DNA from: Amphibalanus amphitrite
Taxonomy: Eukaryota > Arthropoda > Thecostraca > Balanomorpha > Balanidae
Assembly (NCBI RefSeq): GCF_019059575.1
Contig: NW_024882027.1
Location: 413,739-477,738, forward strand
Length of the DNA stretch: 64,000 nt
Reading direction: 5' to 3'
Shown: positions 1 through 45,623 of the stretch, in pieces
Layout: each line of letters opens with the position of its first letter
Position numbering within the stretch: position 1 is the stretch's first letter
Translations under genes and position numbers: made by a program
Notes under the pieces: model-generated
What the model was told of the DNA's origin: nothing
The model's database searches: none
The model's input: only the letters and a program-made list of their open reading frames with translations

Positions 1-3000
1 CCGTGACAAGACTGCTGTGAGCGCACCGCGCCTCAGACTAAGCCCTGCCGCTCGGCCGCTCAGCCGCGATGCCCAGTCTCGTGTCGGCCTGTGCCCAAAG
101 TCGACACAAACACCGACACACACCGACGCACACAGTCCTAGCCGGCTGGCGAGGCTCAGACTCCTTATCTGTGCGGCACACAGCCGCCGCGCCAGCCGGA
201 CGTGCTGATTATCACCAGAGCACCCCGCAGAACAACACAGCGAGCGCACGGCGGGGCGGCAGGACGGCCCAAAGCACCGGATTCTCCCCAACGGCGGACG
301 TCAGAGAGGAGTGAGCACCGTACACAGCGCCGTCTTACGACACAAAGTCGCAGACAAACGGCCGTCTTACTTGCGCCGGAGCATTCCAGCGATGTTGAGC
401 GGATCAGCAGCGAGCATAAAACGTGCTTAGTAAACGGACAGCGGTGAATGTGCTTATGATGCGGACTTATCCGTAACTAATGACTGCCGGCGGCAGCATC
501 AGATAAGGCATCGTCCCACTGAGGATAATTGGAAAGCGCTGATAAGACGGATTGTCAAGAATGCCATGTGAGCTCAGGGATTTCTGAAGTCTCGATAGCA
601 GCGACCTCATTGAATTCCTTTTAATTACCGAGGAAATCGTGACATTGCTTCGGCATGAAGTGCGCAATTCAATTTTTCCAGTTCCACTTTTTGTTGGTTT
701 GTACAAAATACGTAAATGCGCTCGGCGCATCGCGTGATTTTTCGTCACAGTCTGCGGTGGCGACTCCGCGGAAGGCGAACGCTGATGGCAATCTAAACGA
801 GTTCGTCAAACCTGTCGGGACATCGCTCGAAAAACTCCCGTCTTTCGCAGTAAAGTACGGCGCGACCGCAGGCGCGTCGCTGATGAAGTCACTGGGGCAC
901 CCCGTTCCGACATCCCGCCAGTGCTGCAGCCCATTCGTCTGTCCAATAACAGCGTCTTTGCGGTCTCATAGCTCGCGGATCATCGACCGAGTCACACGGA
1001 CACGGCAGGGCAGCAGTTGCCGTTTTTACCCACCAGTAAACCCCGCCGTCAATCCGACATGACACATTCCCAGAGAGCCGAGAGCGCACAGAGTTCTCAT
1101 CACATGGATCGGAGAAAAATCCGAGCACGTTCGAAGAACGCCAAACGACGCCCAGCCGACGGCGGTCACCGGCAGAGACTTTCTAATCCCGGCAATCGTC
1201 TGATGCCGTGTGCCTCGTACCGCAATCGTAAACCCAAGCTTTACCCCGACGCCAATCCCGGCTTTCACCGGATCGGCTCGATCGTCGATGCGGTCCTAAT
1301 TGCGGTGGAATCTCGCCAATCCGCCTCTGTTTGATGTGGGAGTTGGAGGCGGTATTCCTAGAGGCGTGCAGCCTCTCCAATGCACTCAACACGGGGCGAA
1401 TCTGCACCATCACCGGTCCAAACGGAGCTTGTTAGCGAGTCGACCACAGCACGAGTGGAGCCACTGGAGGCCAATCGCCGGCTCAATCACACCACTTGTC
1501 CAGTAGCCGACCGCAGAGCTGTTCTGTGAATCAACTCGTGCACGCCGCGGCCAGTCGGCACGCTCAGAGCCGCCGACATAATCGGCGTCACGAAGGAGGG
1601 TATACCCGCAGCGCCGCGTCAGTCGGACCAGCGCCGCCCGCTTATCACATGCAGCTCGGTATATCACCGTACATTGGAAACACGACACGCAAAGTAGCGC
1701 ATACCATGTCGACAGGTCATTATACATAAACATTTATATCGTACATCTGCAGACCTTCTTGGGAAGCTGCTGATATCAGCCCAGCGCTACCAGTGTATTA
1801 CACATTGCACAACTCTCCGGGGAATGGTCAATGCGAGTCCCGTCCGCCCCGAACATTTCCAGTGAGTCGTGTCTGGATGGCCGGCACGAGGAGGGAATGG
1901 GGCACGATTCCGGCCGGATGAGGGCAACTGCAGACGTGATTTAGACGAGCCTAACTAGGCCTGATACCGAATCTGAACACGACTGAAACACAGTCGAGGC
2001 CGGATGAGCTCAGTAAACAACAAGATGGCTGGAAAGTCGGGATCAAAAGAGGGGAATTGAACACGAAACAACCAAAGTTTAACAATGGGAAAACAGTATA
2101 CTAGCCACAAAAGTTGGGCGGAAAAGGCAAAACAGCGAAAAAAACGACAGCGAGTCTTATCACCGGTCGCGTTATCTCCCTCGCGGTTTGTCATGTTTAT
2201 CATCCTCCGGGCGCGGCAGACACGGCGCAGGACCGACAGATCCGGCGCAGCGCGGCGCCGGATGCGCAGTGCATCCCCCGGGGGAAACTGGGCCTGTCCG
2301 CCAGCTGGGTAGTGTCAGCACCGCTCAGATAGCCGGATAGCGCCCGTCGCCGGTCTGGACAGCCGTCCGAGGCGCCCCGCGCCCGCCGCCGGCTGCAGAG
2401 CGCCGATATGCGATCGGTGGGCAAATAGTGTCGGGCTACCGCCGCCGGCGCCGGCTGGAGAGGCTCCCAGAGCCACACCCGGCCCGCCCGGGGCACATCG
2501 AACGCAGCATATGACCGGAAGCAGGCAGGGAACGAACTAAGAGCAGCGCCCGGTCAATCAGCCAATGCACAGAGTGTGACGGACCGCAATGTCTGGGAGC
2601 ATGTGTAGCTTAAAACAAACCGCTAATTCATGCAGTTGAAATCAGACTCGACACAAACCCATGACCGTGAGCAAGACGGAACAAAGTAGCTCTCTGGGTC
2701 GTGCAGGTATCCCATTCAGACTAGTTCCACTTTCTTACCCACCACTCGAACCACCAGAACCAGTAAAATCACCACCACTACCCCCCATGTCTCCCAAAGC
2801 CCGTTCTAAACCGACCCCAAATCACCGCCGGAACAATCTAACTCGACCACCTCCTCAACCGCGACAGCCATCGGCCATCCACGGCCAGAATACCTTCCCA
2901 GACCGCCTCTCGGCCCGGGGCACGCCCCTCCCAGGCGGCGGCGACCCCGGCAGACCGACGAGCGCCGTCGGCCGCCACAAAAACACCCACTAATGACGTC

Positions 3001-6000
3001 ATTATAGTCCGAGAGGCCGGCGGCGTGCTATCGCACGGTGCCGTGACGACGCACGCAGCACGCACCGGACGCTCGCTGTGCAGGGGCACGCGGCGCCCGC
3101 TAATGCAGGGGAGGGTGGTGACATGAGGGCGCCTCTATTATTGCTCCGGTCCGTATTATTGGAGGCTGCCGAATGTCGATAGCAGGCGACACGCAATCAG
3201 CAATCGATTGAAACTATTTAGCAAACTAAGAACAACCAAATCGCAGATAATTTAGGTCAACACCCTCAAGGCAAGCTAGACCATCAGCAAACTAAACAAG
3301 AGATGACAGTTTCGTTCGGAGTTTCCAGGAAATCCATCGAGTTCCGGCTGCTGTTTGTTGAAACATATATTCAAAGTCATTCATCATGGAGATCCGACGT
3401 CGGTCCATTATTCAGATGCTACACTGTCGGACCCCATAGCCGAGCCATCACTACTCCATTGCAAATGCCCCGTACATCGTCGGCCGGGCGCTGCAGCATT
3501 CATAGCCCGCAGCGCGGACCGGGGCCGGCCCTTTGATATGGACAGCCTACGACACGGGACGGGTCTCTGTAGTACAGGGCCCGGCGGGACCGTCCCCACC
3601 CCCGACCCGTCACCGCCGGACCGCGAACGGGGGAGATGGGTGGATTGGAGACCGTCCAATGGCCATTCTCAGGGAATGGGAACATCAGAAACAGAGCGTG
3701 ATAGTCGAGGGACACGAGAGGCGGGCCGAGATTACTGTGATGTATGTACGCGTTGCCAACCTTTCTACAGTGGAGCCTTTAAACGAGAAGGAACCCACTG
3801 TCACTAAAACAGCCGTTTCATTGTGCTCACAGCGCTAACTACGACTGAACACGACGCTGTGGTTTGTCCCTAACATCCTGCATAAGTGCATACTGCATAG
3901 TGTATAACCCGCTGGGTTCCGCCCCACACACAGGCATTCGTATTCACATTCACAGACAAGCACAAACGGATGCCCAGGGCGCACACAGCCAATGTTCTCT
4001 ATGCAGCGGCAAAACAGGGCCCAATTACAGCCCACAAAGGCCCAACCAGAGACTGAGGGACGCAAACTGCATTGCAACAACGGCTGCACTGGCTTCATTG
4101 TCGCAGAATAGAGTCGGCAACAAAGGATTTAGTGCTAATGTGAGCGGACAGGACGGTGTGGCGGACAGAACTCAGGCAGACAGGCGGACACACGGGCTGG
4201 CATCAGAGGCAGCACCGTGAAAGGCACCGTAGGGTAAGAAAGAACTCTGAACATCTGCCTCTGAACATCTGAACAAGACACATTTACCGTGTGTCATGGC
4301 AACTAATGTTTCCATCCTGCTCTATCCAAATGTTCTTCAGCTTGTCCATCAACTTGTATTGGAGAAAAGTCACGTTTATCAAGCTGCATAAAAGTTATGG
4401 AATGTAGCAAGCCTACTATTTCTGCCAAAACTTCAGCGAAGCATGGCATCAGTCAACCATCCAACAAACGATAAATTACTGCTATCTCAGTTGCAGGCAG
4501 ACGTTCATCAATTCAGCATTAGGAAAGCCCAGAGATGAGATGTCTGATGTGGCAGTCAGCTCGTCCCGGCGAGGTCGAGAAAAATCAACATACGTCATCC
4601 GTTCGCAAACAAGACAGTGGTCTCATCAAACCATCACTTTTATACGGCTGGGGGATGCACATGATAAGTCTCCCCTGGGCCCTGGAGCGCCTGCAGTCTC
4701 CCCTCCGCCTGACCCGACCGCCGGGGTCACCGCCACTTCCGACCATCACCGGTTGTGTGCCGCATCTCAAGACGATGTTTCGTCATTGTCATGGCCACAT
4801 CCCAGGAAATTCCCAGCTCTAACATGCCACACACACCACATCAGCCTGCAAACGAGCATCTCAGAGCCGGCAGGCCCCCCGGATTCCAGTGGGGTGGAGT
4901 TTTATACACAGCTTTCCAATCGGTTTACATATGTGGCCAGGGCGGGTGACGGGGCAGTGGGGTCGGATCGACTGACAGGGCCTCGGGGATGATTGGCGAT
5001 CGGTGTAAAATTAGCCGATAAGGTGCGGCTTAGCTTCCAGGAAAGATGACTGGTACAGCATAATTTGACGGCTACAGAAGCCACTGGGAGCTCTCGGATT
5101 ACCGCGAATCCCGGCACAGCGGCTTAATAACAATCGGATAAGAGCCGATGGAATGGTAATGCCACCTGCTTAGAGCTGAGTGGGCTGGCCGTAAGAGCTG
5201 AAATCCAATCCCCAATAGCGATCAGAGTGCCTGCCTAGGGGCAGAATAGTAAACGATGACCGAAATTTAATATCACAATAAATGTGGCATATGCTATATT
5301 TTTGTGTCGTAGGTACCAAAGTTGCCGTACCCAAGTTGCTTAAAACGTGCACTTAACCTCCGCTGTAGAAACGTGCGTGTTGTATGTACGTACACAAAGT
5401 CTCATAAATGCAAAACAGCCTTACCACTGCAAGTTTCTTAGCTATTACGACGTCATAGCAAGTATTAATTCTTTGAATTGCTGGACAACAAACCGCACAA
5501 TCCAATAATAAATGCCGCATTGTTCTGCCTATGTTCAGCATGACTGTAGCATACTGCGTCCATTATATAAGCATGTCTGAGGCATGTAACAGAGGGTTAG
5601 CCATATATCACCTCACCACGAACATAACAATTCGGCATATGATTGCAGGAAGAACAATCCTCGCTCCACCGCAACTCCTTATCCGCCGGCAAGGCAGTCG
5701 ACATTCCAATCGCAAACGGATGTCGTCATTAATTGACACTGCCCCTATCGCGGCTGAAGGCGACTTAGCCGCAGCAATACCGCACGTGCAAAAACTCCGT
5801 ATCTGGAAGAACCGATCACCATCCATACGCTCCCCACTTTGACTCGCTCGAACTCACCCTTCTGACCCATCAGCGACTCTTCCTTAGTCCCCTATGAGTG
5901 ACCTTTCTGACCCTTCCCACTGTGACTCGTTACCTATCATCACACAGTGACCAACTTGGTTTCGGCTGACACTAAAATGGATCAGACCAAACCAAAAATG

Positions 6001-6055
6001 ACCCGTCTAACCCTACCGTGACCCGTTTGACCCTACCATGACCCCTATACGACCC
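1..6055. other. No gene recognised; presumed intron or 3' side of the PLEKHH gene
   Basis: I see no convincing exon here on either strand. The remaining part of the PLEKHH FERM domain (about 150-170 residues in relatives, with a conserved tryptophan-rich stretch near its start) should lie to the left of 7076 on the minus strand, but no open frame here resembles it, so those exons are either beyond base 1 or too divergent for me to see. From about 5868 to 6055 the sequence is rich in short GACCC/TGACC units in loose tandem, directly abutting the MITE at 6060. The GC-rich part at 2180-2500 has open frames on both strands without any recognisable domain. Confidence 0.5.
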
Positions 6056-6059
6056 TTAA

Positions 6060-7047
6060 CCCTATTCCTGGCGGGCTCCGCCGGGACAAGAAACTGGCGG
6101 GGGGGGGGCCGATTCGGCCCCCCCCCCAGAGATCTCGAGAACGAAGCAAGATAGCGACAAGCGGTAAACGGCATCGGATACGCACGGCCAAGATCTACAA
6201 TTTTTACTAAGGTCATTTTCAGGTCAGGTCAAAGATGACGTCACAGGGGTCGAAAAAGTCAAAATGGCGGCACTAGATATGGAGAGAGTTTTTCTCGAAT
6301 AACTTTCGAATTAGTCAAGATAGGAACAAACTAAGGGCATCATCGTGATCCTCTCGTCAATCCGCATCGAATGATATATATGTTGACCTCGAAAGGTCAA
6401 GGTCAAAGGTTGACCTCAGGTCACGTGACCTCGAGGTCATCATGTATATCATTCGATGCGTCTTGACGAGCTGAACACAATGAGACCATCCACGCGTCTG
6501 TATCTTGTTCCTGTACGGAGTTATTGGCCAAAAACCTTTGGTGACCTTTGATGACGTCACATGACCTCACAGCTGCCCAACAGCAAAACAGACCTCAAGG
6601 TAGTGAAGGTTGATCGTATATGAAGTCATGTATGGTATATGGGGCCATTCCGACCCGCTTTAGTGGTAAAAACAGGGAGTTGATTTTTCCCCCATTGACT
6701 TATAATGGGCAGGTCGCGAAATTGACCTGACCTTAGGTCACCGATATCAAAATTCCGAGATATACAAATTGCACATAATGGTACCCTAACTAAACCCTGA
6801 AGAGAAGAAATTGATCGGTCAAAAACTCTAGCTCTGGCGTGATTGCAAACTTTTCTGAGGTAGCGTCACCAAACCGCCTCTGGTGACCTGACCTGAGGTC
6901 AGATCAACTCAAAATTTTCAGACATGTTGCGTAGAAGCCTTTTAGGAAAAGTCAGAAAATTTGAGCTTCCTAGCTCAACGCGTTTGGGAGATATAACCAA
7001 AAAACCTCAGGGGGGGGGCTCCTGAGGCCCCCCCGCCAGGAATAGGG
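6060..7047. mobile_element. TTAA-flanked MITE, piggyBac-like ends, 988 bp
   Basis: The element is bounded by TTAA on both sides (6056-6059 and 7048-7051) and has 16-bp perfect terminal inverted repeats, CCCTATTCCTGGCGGG. TTAA duplication plus CCC-start termini is the hallmark of the piggyBac superfamily; assignment is by this rule only, as no transposase is encoded. The left end carries a second copy of CTGGCGGG 18 nt inward, followed by a G10/C9 hairpin with a palindromic loop (about 6102-6127). The right end has a shorter G9/C7 hairpin (about 7010-7036) directly next to the TIR. The interior is crowded with AGGTCA/TGACCT half-sites (6221-6260, 6385-6445, 6720-6745, 6880-6905). Confidence 0.8.
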
Positions 7048-7075
7048 TTAAGTGACCCCACTGTTGGCGACTGAC

Positions 7076-39277
<32,202 letters not shown>

Positions 39278-40200
39278 CTGCAACGGACAGAACAGGGGCA
39301 CGGCGTCAGTCAACACCGTTAGTTACTTCTATGTACGAGTAATAGCGGTAGACGTATCGTTTTATCTGCATGTGAACTTGGACATAAACTATGATAGGGA
39401 GATCGTAGCGATCTGTCGAAGCTAACCCCGAAGCTCCCCGAAATTAGTCGCACTAGGGAGCTAAGCCGGGAAGTTATTTAAACATAAAAGACATTTATGG
39501 TCTCTTGATGAGCCATAAATTTCCCGGAAAGCTTCAATAAAAGTCTGAATAGCCAACTGTCACCCAATCGTCATTATTGTGCTGGTGGAGTTCTGACTGA
39601 CACTTCAGTCTTTTGACCGACACCTCTATCTCAAAGACACTTCCCAACAACAACAAAAGCACGAACAATGCAAATGAGACCGCTGATCATTAAGTACAAG
39701 CGTAGTGAGCTCAGGAGGAATAAAAAATAGTGAAAGATAACGCTAGCACATGTGATGACTTATCAGGCACGGATCAATGTTTTACACAAAAACATTCAAC
39801 GAAAATCAGTGTGAATTGCAGCATAGTCGAATTTGGACGCGGTACAAACAGCTCAAATGATGAAAGGATGTGCTTGATAATTGTCCATGTCACGATGAAT
39901 CATGTCCGAGGACCGAGAATATTCTGACAACTGACGATGACTCGGTATTCATCTAAGCAGCAAATACCGTCCCCGAGTCACCCCACCTCACTTCTTCCAA
40001 TCGTGCACCAATGTCACGCGAGGTGTGCAGTGGGCCGCGAATTGCGAGTCAGCTTGCCGTTCCCACGGTGGTCCGTCTGCTCCCGTCACTGTTCCCGTCA
40101 CGCTCCCGTCACTGTCCCGTCACAGCGACAACAGACACCTGGACCGCGCGCCGGACAGACGTCCGTTCCCACCGGCCGCGAGACCGTATCGCGACGATAC
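39278..40200. other. Region between the first visible PLEKHH exon and the GH16 gene
   Basis: No exon recognised on either strand. CCCGTCAC(T/G) units recur five times at 40084-40126, just before the GH16 promoter. Confidence 0.55.
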
Positions 40201-40204
40201 AGAG

Positions 40205-40240
40205 TATAAAATAGCGGGGAGGTGGACACTCGACCACAAC
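40205..40240 (+). promoter_or_regulatory. TATA box of the GH16 gene
   Basis: TATAAAATA at 40205-40213, 85 bp upstream of the ATG. With usual spacing, transcription should start near 40232-40240, leaving a leader of about 50-58 nt. Confidence 0.65.
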
Positions 40241-40289
40241 CACCCATCGCGACAGGTCAGCGGACAAGAGCTCCAGATCGCCTGCCGAG

Positions 40290-41844
40290 ATGTTTGCCGC
40301 ACTGTTGCTGAGTGCGGGGCTCGCCGCGACAGTCTCATCTGAGCTGAGCGTCACCACCTACAACGGAGGGAAGACGGCCGCGGCCGGCGAGCTCATCTTC
40401 GAGGACAACTTCGACGAGCTCGACCTGGTCACCTGGCAGCATGAGCTCACACTCTGGGGCGGCGGCGTAAGTAAAGTGCAGAGGAAGAGAGACATGGGGG
40501 ATCCAAAAGCTTGGAATGGTATGAGGAAAAGGAGGATGAATAAGCTACCGAGTGCTTTGTTTTGTCGGGGAGTCCATGTACTCAAAAAGAAGTATAAATA
40601 CTAGGTATCTCGCGGGCTCCCTACTAACATTCACAGCTCTCCATGATGTATTGCAGTAGAACCAATGGTACGTGATTTGCAATGTCTTTGACTAAATCTT
40701 GAAAAAGCTCGTCCTCGATTGTTCGCAAGAATTTAAGGACAGTTGAAAATTGAAACACAGAATAGATGTTTGACATTACATACATATATAGTTCTTTTTC
40801 CTATTAAAATTAATGCATTCTAAATGTCCCAGCGCTACACATCAATAATAGTGGTCTCGACTAAAATATGCAACAATGTCTTTCCACTGCCCTCAGAACA
40901 ACGAGTTCGAGGGTTACAACAACAACCGAACCAACAGCTACATCCGCGACGGCGTCCTGTACCTGAGGCCAACCCTGACGGCCGAGCGCTACGGCGAGGA
41001 CTACCTCTACACGGGCACCCTGGACATGAACGGCGGCGCGCCCTACGACCAGTGCACGTGCCCGCTCAACTACGGCTGCGTCCGCCAGGGCAACTCCGAG
41101 AACATCCTGAACCCCATCATGTCGGCGGCCATGCGCACGCCGCTCTCGTTCAGCTTCAAGTACGGCCGCGTGGAGGCGCGCGCCAAGATGCCTGCCGGCG
41201 ACTGGATCTGGCCCGCCATCTGGATGATGCCCGTGAGGGAGGTGTACGGCAACTGGCCCACCTCCGGAGAGATCGACATCGTCGAGAGCCGCGGCAACCG
41301 CGACCTGCTGCGGCCCTCCGACAACGTGCAGGTCGGTGTCAAGCAGGTGGCCTCCACGATGCACTGGGGAGCCGACTTCCCCTCGAACCAGTGGCCGCGC
41401 ACCCACTACGAGCTCAACGACGAGGCCGGCTTCGACGCCGACTTCCACGTGTACGGCGTCGAGTGGACGCCCGAGGGCATCACCTTCAGCGTCGACGGCG
41501 CCGACATCGGTAACGTCACTCCGCCGGAGGGCGGCTTCTGGGAGCTGGGCGAGTTTGACCAGGACACCTGGAGGGACAACCCGTGGCAGGGGCGCTCCAA
41601 GATGGCGCCCTTCGACCAGGAGTTCTACCTGAAACTGAACGTGGCCGTCGGCGGTACTGGTGTGGCCGGCTCCGGCACCTTCTTCGAGGACTCCTACATC
41701 AACGGCAACGGCGCCAAGCCGTGGAACAACACCTCGCCGACGGCTTTCCGCGACTTCTGGGAGGGTCGCGACCAGTGGCTGCCCTCCTGGACCGGCGACG
41801 ACACCGCCATGCAGGTGGACTATGTGCGCGTCTACGCTCTCTAG
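40290..41844 (+). CDS. Secreted GH16 endo-beta-1,3-glucanase (laminarinase-like), 374 aa, two exons
   Basis: Exon 1 is 40290-40466 (59 codons) and exon 2 is 40897-41844 (315 codons and stop TAG), both phase 0. Donor GGC/GTAAGT, acceptor CCCTCAG, intron 430 bp. The ATG opens a signal peptide (MFAALLLSAGLAATVSS), then ELIFEDNFDELDLVTWQHE and WGGG joined to NNEFEGYNNN, the usual start of invertebrate GH16. The catalytic motif SGEIDIVES is intact, with E184 as nucleophile, D186, and E189 as acid/base; WPAIWMMP precedes it. The protein ends MQVDYVRVYAL, the normal C-terminus. Enzymes of this type cleave beta-1,3-glucans such as laminarin. Immune GNBP/BGRP relatives usually lack these catalytic residues and carry an N-terminal CBM39; this protein has neither change, so digestion of algal or fungal glucan is the more likely role. 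Confidence 0.95.
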
Positions 41845-42263
41845 AGTACGGTCTGTAGTCACAGTGATGTCAGACGCAGCGGCCTGCGGCCGTGGCGACC
41901 TGCTGATATCAAAAGTCGTAGGATATGAGGAAATGGTGATCTGTTTCAGTTGGGAGCAGGGAATACATACTTTAGTACTCATAAATACTGATGACAGATG
42001 AATGGTTTATTATAGCCTATTAGAAAGCATACAACATATAATTTAAATCACGACCACAAAAAGACGGACCTAGCCAGGCCGGATGGTTCGATCTTTCACA
42101 GGACATAACTATCATCGAGATAAGTGTAGGAATTGGCTGCGACGGTATATACCTCCATACATACACTGACAGCCAACTTTCACAGACTCGTCTGCCGAAA
42201 CCAACAACCACTAAGGTCGCGCAGAAAACCACAGCTAGCCGCCTCACTGCGACCTCACGGCCA
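41845..42263. other. 3' flank of the GH16 gene
   Basis: No AATAAA is seen within about 400 bp of the stop; only weak variants. Nothing else recognised. Confidence 0.5.
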
Positions 42264-42440
42264 GCCCGGACGGGCCATCAGCTCAGTCCATCACACACCC
42301 GGCCAATCAGCTCAACCCATCCTGAGCACGTCCCACACTCGACCAATCAGCTTAGTCCATCCTAGATGACACATCCCTGTCTGGCCAATCAGCTCAGCCG
42401 GCGTTAAACATGTCCCTTGTCAGGCCAGTCAGCTCAGTCC
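42264..42440. repeat. Minisatellite with CCAAT motif, five units of about 40 bp
   Basis: GGCCAATCAGCTCA(G/A)-type cores occur at 42273 (as GGCCATCAGCTCAG), 42301, 42341 (as GACCAATCAGCTTAG), 42383 and 42423 (as GGCCAGTCAGCTCAG), spaced 28-42 bp, mostly followed by TCCATC. The cores contain a CCAAT box, and the array lies 430-600 bp past the GH16 stop. Confidence 0.75.
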
Positions 42441-45072
42441 GCTATGGACATACCTATCCCTCAGCCCTTCGAAGTTCTGGCTTCAGTGGAGGGGTTCAAG
42501 GGGCTATGCTTGATTCAGCTCATCGGCCGAGTGGATTGGAGCAGCAGCATCCCAACAGCAGTAGTCCGACAGCCCCCTCCTTCCACAAACACACTAGCCG
42601 TGGTCACACCGATTAGCCGCTGTGATCACTCAATGCTCAACGACAGCCGGCTCGTCACAGTCACACAGCACCAGACACCCATCAGTACGTCACGTAACGC
42701 CTGCAATCCGTCACGGGTCGAAATCACTACACATCTATCGGTCCGTCACGTCACCCCTCCAATCCGTCACGACCCGACAGCACCGGGCGCCTATCACCGA
42801 CAGTGATGGACGACATATCTACATCAATACATCGCAAAAAATGACGGTTAACAGGCAATCACGCATAACGATGTAGACATCCATTACAATCAGCGTTTAA
42901 TAATCCATCGCGCCCGACCGGCGATTGGCCAACGTGTATACGGATGGCCGTGAACAAATAGCAGACAGAGCGAGCGGTGATATCGTCAGCGGAGGTACGA
43001 CAGAGCGGGGGGAATAATATCAGTGAGTCCCATATCACATTACGGTGATTACCGTGGCTACTTATATGGCGTGGCGGTTAGGTCACATATTACCAAATAA
43101 TGTCAAAACACGAGTACGGGTGCACAGCGGACACCACTGCTCAGGCACGTGTATTGTGCAGTCTTTACAACCGGGTCATGACCTTACGACCGCCCCCCTA
43201 CCACCCACCACGTCATATGCAGCTGAATGGAAGTTATTTATGGGACTCCTTGCAGTATTGCCGCCGCAAATTTACTGGAAAACCGGTACGGCGCTGCACT
43301 CTAATTAATCATATGCCGCAGTAAGGACCTACGATGTGACAAAGGCGCACGACGAAGGAGGCAGGAGCGCTACGAAATGGGCACGAGGGAACGCAGCAGG
43401 TGGTGTCTGGAACGCAGGGAGGCGCCACTTGAGTGTAGACGGGGTGAGAGCGTAGCGGAAAGCCGGGGCTGAGCTCGCAGTGCGAGGGAGAAGGAGAAGA
43501 CGAACGATCAAACGTGATACAAACTGCTGCGTTCCCTGCAGGATCATACAAATGATATTCGTACATTCGTTCGCTCATTCAACGTTAAAAATTTATCAGC
43601 AACGTACATCATTGCGAATTACTTTCCAAGCAAATTTTGTAACATTGTTCGTACATGTACGGCTTTCTATGAGCGTAGGTTTAAACAAGAAATGCCAATA
43701 GCTGGCGTCACGAGTTTGACCTCATGACAGTTCGCAACAACAATTTGCAAGTTCATATGAGTTCGACATAACCTAGAATACCGACATCACTCCGATTCTA
43801 ATAACATGCCTTTCGTGGCAGCAATCAGCGAGAGCCCATCAGGCTGTCTATTTGACGCGGCTGACCTTAGCATGGCCCCAGCACGACTCAGTTGACAGGG
43901 CACGTCCAACTGTCTCAGAAAGCACTATGGTTTCGCCGACATGTCCCGCGCGAATGACAACATGACATCGAGCTTCCAACGTTCCTAAATACACCACCAG
44001 TCCAACAAATCCTTTTATATTCCATCCAATCACATACGGATCGTATCGCTCCGCCCAATTCCTTCTCATATCAACCGGGCCCATCCATATCTATCCCGCT
44101 TCACCATATCACATCCGACATATCCCGCATTCCTTCGCCCCGTTATACCCCATGTCAACGCGTCCCCTTCCAAACCCGTAACATTCCATCTCATCCCGTA
44201 TCATTCCCGTCTTATTTCGCCCCATACCGTCCTATATCCTGTCCCATTCTGTCCCATCCCATCTCGTTCACCTGTGACCGACCGAGCCCTTCAATCGATG
44301 TCTACCTCCTCTCGCAGAGGTCTGACGCCCCGGGTGGGCCTGGGCCGGCCTCCCGGGCAGAGGGGCAGAGCGGCGGCCGGCGGGAGGACCGGAGGTTCCG
44401 GCGGTGAGTCACCGCGGCCGGGTCGGTCGATGGCGGTCGGCCCGGCCCGAGGGGACGGTGGGGACGGGGGGGGGGTCAGCACGGCAGTCACCGGTCGCCA
44501 CACCGTCGCAGCGGAGGTGTGGAGGGGTGTCCGCCCATCGGAGACAGAAACGACACGCACATAGGACACGGACAGGACAGTACAGCGGACAGGACCGTGG
44601 CGAACACGCACGCGAGGACAGCCGGGCTTCGGAAGCAGTAACAAAAAGGAACAGGTAGTGTATTGGGAAATTGTCTTAGGGATTGATGGTTGATTGGGGG
44701 CAATAAGACATTGGGATATTTTATCTGTCTGTTTTATCGAGCAGTGTCGCGAAATATTTGAATGGCATTGCTTGGTGTCATCAAACAAAGCTAACCTTGG
44801 GGCAATTTAGTCAGGCAATGAAAGGAATTAATGAGCCATTCTGGGTCACTGCCAGAGAAAAGACAGCAGAGCCTTGAATTAAGCAGGGCTTTCTCAATTC
44901 GGCCAGCCTGCTAAGTAAGAAAATCCCACAAATTTGTGTCTAGGATGTGTTACGTCAGTATTTATTCAGCAGCATGGGACTACCTCAATGACTCTATTGC
45001 CCATATATCAAAGAAGAACTCGTTTCGGGGACAAATGACCTCCCTTGCTGAAGCTACTCAGTAGAAGTATCT
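42441..45072. other. Intergenic; no gene recognised
   Basis: Contains AATCCGTCACG units (42707, 42760), a run of degenerate ATCCCGT/CCCATCC units (44090-44270) and a G-run near 44467-44475. Open frames on both strands at 44270-44660 are GC-rich shadows without domains. No upstream PLEKHH exon was found here. Confidence 0.5.
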
Positions 45073-45076
45073 TTAA

Positions 45077-45290
45077 CCCGGCAGTTGCTGGGGTATTTCG
45101 CCACCCACCGTTTGCTGGGGAGGGGCGTTAAACGCCCCCAGCCGATAACTCGAGAACCAATAGGCGCAGCGAAACGCACGAGGCGGCAAACGAAAGAACG
45201 CGACGAGACGCTTCAGATGAGTACTTTAAAGTTGAATTTTGAGGTCACAGGTCGGGTCAAGGTCAGGTCAAACACCTGAAATCGGGCTTT
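45077..45290. mobile_element. One-ended TTAA MITE remnant
   Basis: Starts after TTAA (45073-45076) with CCCGGCAGTTGCTGGGG. TTGCTGGGG recurs 18 nt inward and runs straight into the palindrome GGGGCGTTAAACGCCCC (45122-45138), then CTCGAGAAC, the same order as at the left end of the 6060 element. TGACCT-type sites follow (GGTCAAGGTCAGGTCA at about 45256). I find no matching right end before 46126, so it is truncated. The right limit given is approximate. Confidence 0.6.
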
Positions 45291-45623
45291 CAGTAGCATG
45301 GACTTCAGGACTTCGCAATGGGCGCACTCAAAACTTTTTTACTACCTCCTGGAGAGTTCATTTTCATCAAACCCGCAAGATAATAGTATATTGAAAGGGT
45401 AACTCGCTGCTACCATTATGTGCATAGTAACGGTACGTGGTTAATATGAACTTATTCGCCAGCGAAGAGTATTATTACCATGTAAATATCAATATTACTC
45501 TCGCGATCCAGAACATCACGAAAACTCTTTCCTCCTGGGTATCGTGACTCGGGTACAGATAGTCGTTTCATGCGTGGATCTTGTTTACCCTCGTGAAGAT
45601 GATATTTGAAATGGAAACAATCA

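Noticed and set aside
40861-41982. 373-codon open frame antisense to the GH16 gene, and long open frames antisense to PLEKHH exons 4, 12, 13 and 14
   Set aside because: GC-rich third positions of the true exons keep the opposite strand open; no domain and no splice context of their own.
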